Shown here: in pieces, positions 63,041 through 64,000 of the stretch
Position numbering within the stretch: the stretch's first letter is position 1
How the letters are laid out: each line of letters starts with the position of its first letter
From: Pedosphaera parvula Ellin514
Lineage (GTDB): Bacteria; Verrucomicrobiota; Verrucomicrobiia; Limisphaerales; Pedosphaeraceae
Assembly (NCBI RefSeq): GCF_000172555.1
Contig: NZ_ABOX02000029.1
Coordinates: 1-64,000, forward strand
Direction: 5' to 3'
Length of the DNA: 64,000 bases
The notes under the pieces: generated by a model
What the model saw: only the letters and a program-made list of their open reading frames with translations
Databases searched by the model: none
Told to the model about the DNA's origin: nothing
Translations under genes and position numbers: made by a program

Positions 63041-63200
63041 TATCGGTCGGTATCGGTCGGTATCGGTCGGTATCGGTCGGTATCGGTCGGTATCGGTCGG
63101 TATCGGTCGGTATCGGTCGGTATCGGTCGGTATCGGACGCCAACGGACGGTATCGGACGCCAACGGACGGTATCGGACGCCAACGGACGGTATCGGACGG
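63041..63200. repeat. 160-bp tandem array, 10-bp period, two unit types
   Basis: Nine exact copies of tatcggtcgg (63041-63130), then three copies of tatcggacgc-caacggacgg (63131-63190) and a last tatcggacgg. Its complement matches the array at 23961. A partial unit (gacgg) precedes it. The array is followed by ttaaaaaaattttgg. Confidence 0.95.
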
Positions 63201-63736
63201 TTAAAAAAATTTTGGAAGAGGGCGAGAAGTTCCAGAAATGGATTTTGAAGCAGCTTCATGGGCCGTTTGACATTGGGCTTTCACGGAGTGACATATAGCG
63301 AACAGGACTTCAACCATGTTACGCAATCCAAACCGTTGCGAAAATGTAACTTCCCCGCCACTGCTACGAAACACACCAGCGGCAACTTTGCATGCATTGG
63401 TTGTGCTCAACTTTGAATCGCCAGCGAAAGAAGAAATCATATGAATCAGAAAGCCCCGGCTTCAACCCTTGAACTTTGCCCAGTGGGCGATTCCGACCGG
63501 CGCTCATTCTTCGTGCCAGCGGGAACACCACAACATTTTGGATGGGCGAATGTTGCCTCACAACCAGAACTGGATCAGCCTGGTATCTATCTTATCCGCC
63601 TGAGACAAAAGCATCTGCAAAAACGCAATCTGGCATGGTCGAGTTTCTGTCACACAATCGTAACATAGCCGACGTTGGTCTGTAACAAATGGCTTATAAT
63701 TTAATTTCATCAGATCAACAAACCCAATACTCGAAA
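63201..63736. other. Spacer before the porin gene
   Basis: No convincing gene in 536 bp. A 75-codon plus-strand frame from 63441 has AGAAG before it but reads as low-complexity sequence; I do not call it. Confidence 0.45.
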
Positions 63737-64000
63737 ATGACAAAGAACAAAACTTACGCATCGCTTGTGATTGGAGTGCTCGCCACGGTAGTTTTCGGTT
63801 CCGCGGCTTACAGCCAATCTTCGGACGCACTGATCGACAAGCTCGTGGACAAAGGCATCCTCAGCGTCAAGGAAGCCAATGATCTGCGCGAAGAAGCCAA
63901 TCAGGACTTCAATCGTGCTTATCAGGTGAAGACCGGCATGTCCGATTGGGTGAATTCGCTCAAGTGGAGTGGAGATTTCCGCGGACGTTATGATGGCATT
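63737..64000 (+). CDS. N-terminal part of a putative porin (truncated by window edge)
   Basis: Eighty-eight codons from the ATG at 63737 to the window end. A signal peptide (MTKNKTYASLVIGVLATVVFG then SAAYSQ) is followed by SSDALIDKLVDKGILSVKEANDLREEA, an S-layer-homology-like helical start found in many putative porins of Verrucomicrobiota, then SLKWSGDFRGRYDG, which looks like the first strand of an outer-membrane barrel. It should form a diffusion pore. The name rests on the pattern and my recall of the group's porins, not on a search. Confidence 0.7.
   Translation, partial: MTKNKTYASLVIGVLATVVFGSAAYSQSSDALIDKLVDKGILSVKEANDLREEANQDFNRAYQVKTGMSDWVNSLKWSGDFRGRYDGI

Noticed and set aside
63041-63200. 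CRISPR-like regular repeat
   Set aside because: The units are 10 bp with no unique spacers and no cas genes nearby.
62900-63298. A 132-codon frame with RYRSVSVGIG repeats
   Set aside because: Its content comes only from the 10-bp array, which is open in several frames on both strands.
63650-63700. Pho-box-like ctgtcacac and ctgtaacaa upstream of the porin
   Set aside because: Matches to the direct-repeat consensus are too few and the spacing is wrong.
1-64000. tRNA or rRNA genes
   Set aside because: No cloverleaf-like segment with a TTCRA loop and CCA end, or rRNA core word, was seen in any spacer; a dedicated scan was not possible.

Overview
The window looks like chromosomal DNA from a Verrucomicrobiota bacterium, most likely from the Pedosphaera/Limisphaerales side of the phylum. 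This is an inference from gene content: many small pseudopilins with an [11 protein letters not shown]-type N-terminus and a late H...GNV..GDGS motif, a large secreted immunoglobulin/discoidin protein with a characteristic short C-terminal module, a putative verrucomicrobial-type porin at the right edge, and many short intergenic repeat families. No rRNA, tRNA, CRISPR array or phage module was seen. No marker gene fixes the species.

Layout. 1-3.9 kb: the tail of an unknown protein, a Na+/solute symporter, a DUF2007-like protein, a nucleotidyltransferase-like protein and a broken copy of the DUF2007 gene. 3.9-11 kb: a tandem array of eight full-length pseudopilin paralogs plus one truncated member on the minus strand, with one more diverging on the plus strand. 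11-15 kb: a TIM-barrel isomerase, then an operon of unknown protein, glutathionylspermidine-synthase-like ATP-grasp enzyme and DUF350 membrane protein. 15-19.7 kb: a complete branched-chain amino acid ABC transporter (livKHMGF order). 19.7-23.5 kb: a secreted glycoside hydrolase and a deoC-aldehyde dehydrogenase pair. 23.5-28.1 kb: repeat-rich DNA with an IS1182-like element and a GyrB/ParE-like protein that has lost its ATPase residues. 28.1-30.3 kb: a TetR regulator, a peroxiredoxin-like protein and a P-loop kinase. 30.3-33.5 kb: the 1066-residue secreted protein. 33.7-40.5 kb: a tightly overlapped three-gene operon (M48-like metallopeptidase; degenerate kinase lobe + DUF4011 + SF1 helicase; endonuclease-like domain + WGR), which resembles an anti-invader system. 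40.5-49 kb: a ferritin-like YciF protein, an SDR oxidoreductase and two tandem large secreted paralogs, the first frameshifted. 49-53.5 kb: an ECF sigma operon with a dockerin-bearing membrane protein, a cohesin-like secreted protein, a VIT/VWA lipoprotein and another lipoprotein. 53.6-64 kb: a GH51 arabinofuranosidase, a Tat-exported aldo/keto reductase, a SpoIIAA-like protein, a frameshifted tex, a retropepsin-like lipoprotein, a repeat-filled spacer and the start of a porin.

Three points deserve most attention: (1) the helicase/WGR-nuclease/peptidase operon as a candidate defence system; (2) the ATPase-dead GyrB-like protein beside an IS in repeat-rich DNA; (3) a family of intergenic arrays that differ in sequence from place to place but share a strict 10-bp period, with two distant arrays (23961-24010 and 63041-63200) sharing sequence in opposite orientation. 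Three otherwise intact genes (transposase, 43 kb paralog, tex) each carry a single-base frameshift, which may reflect real decay or draft-sequence error.
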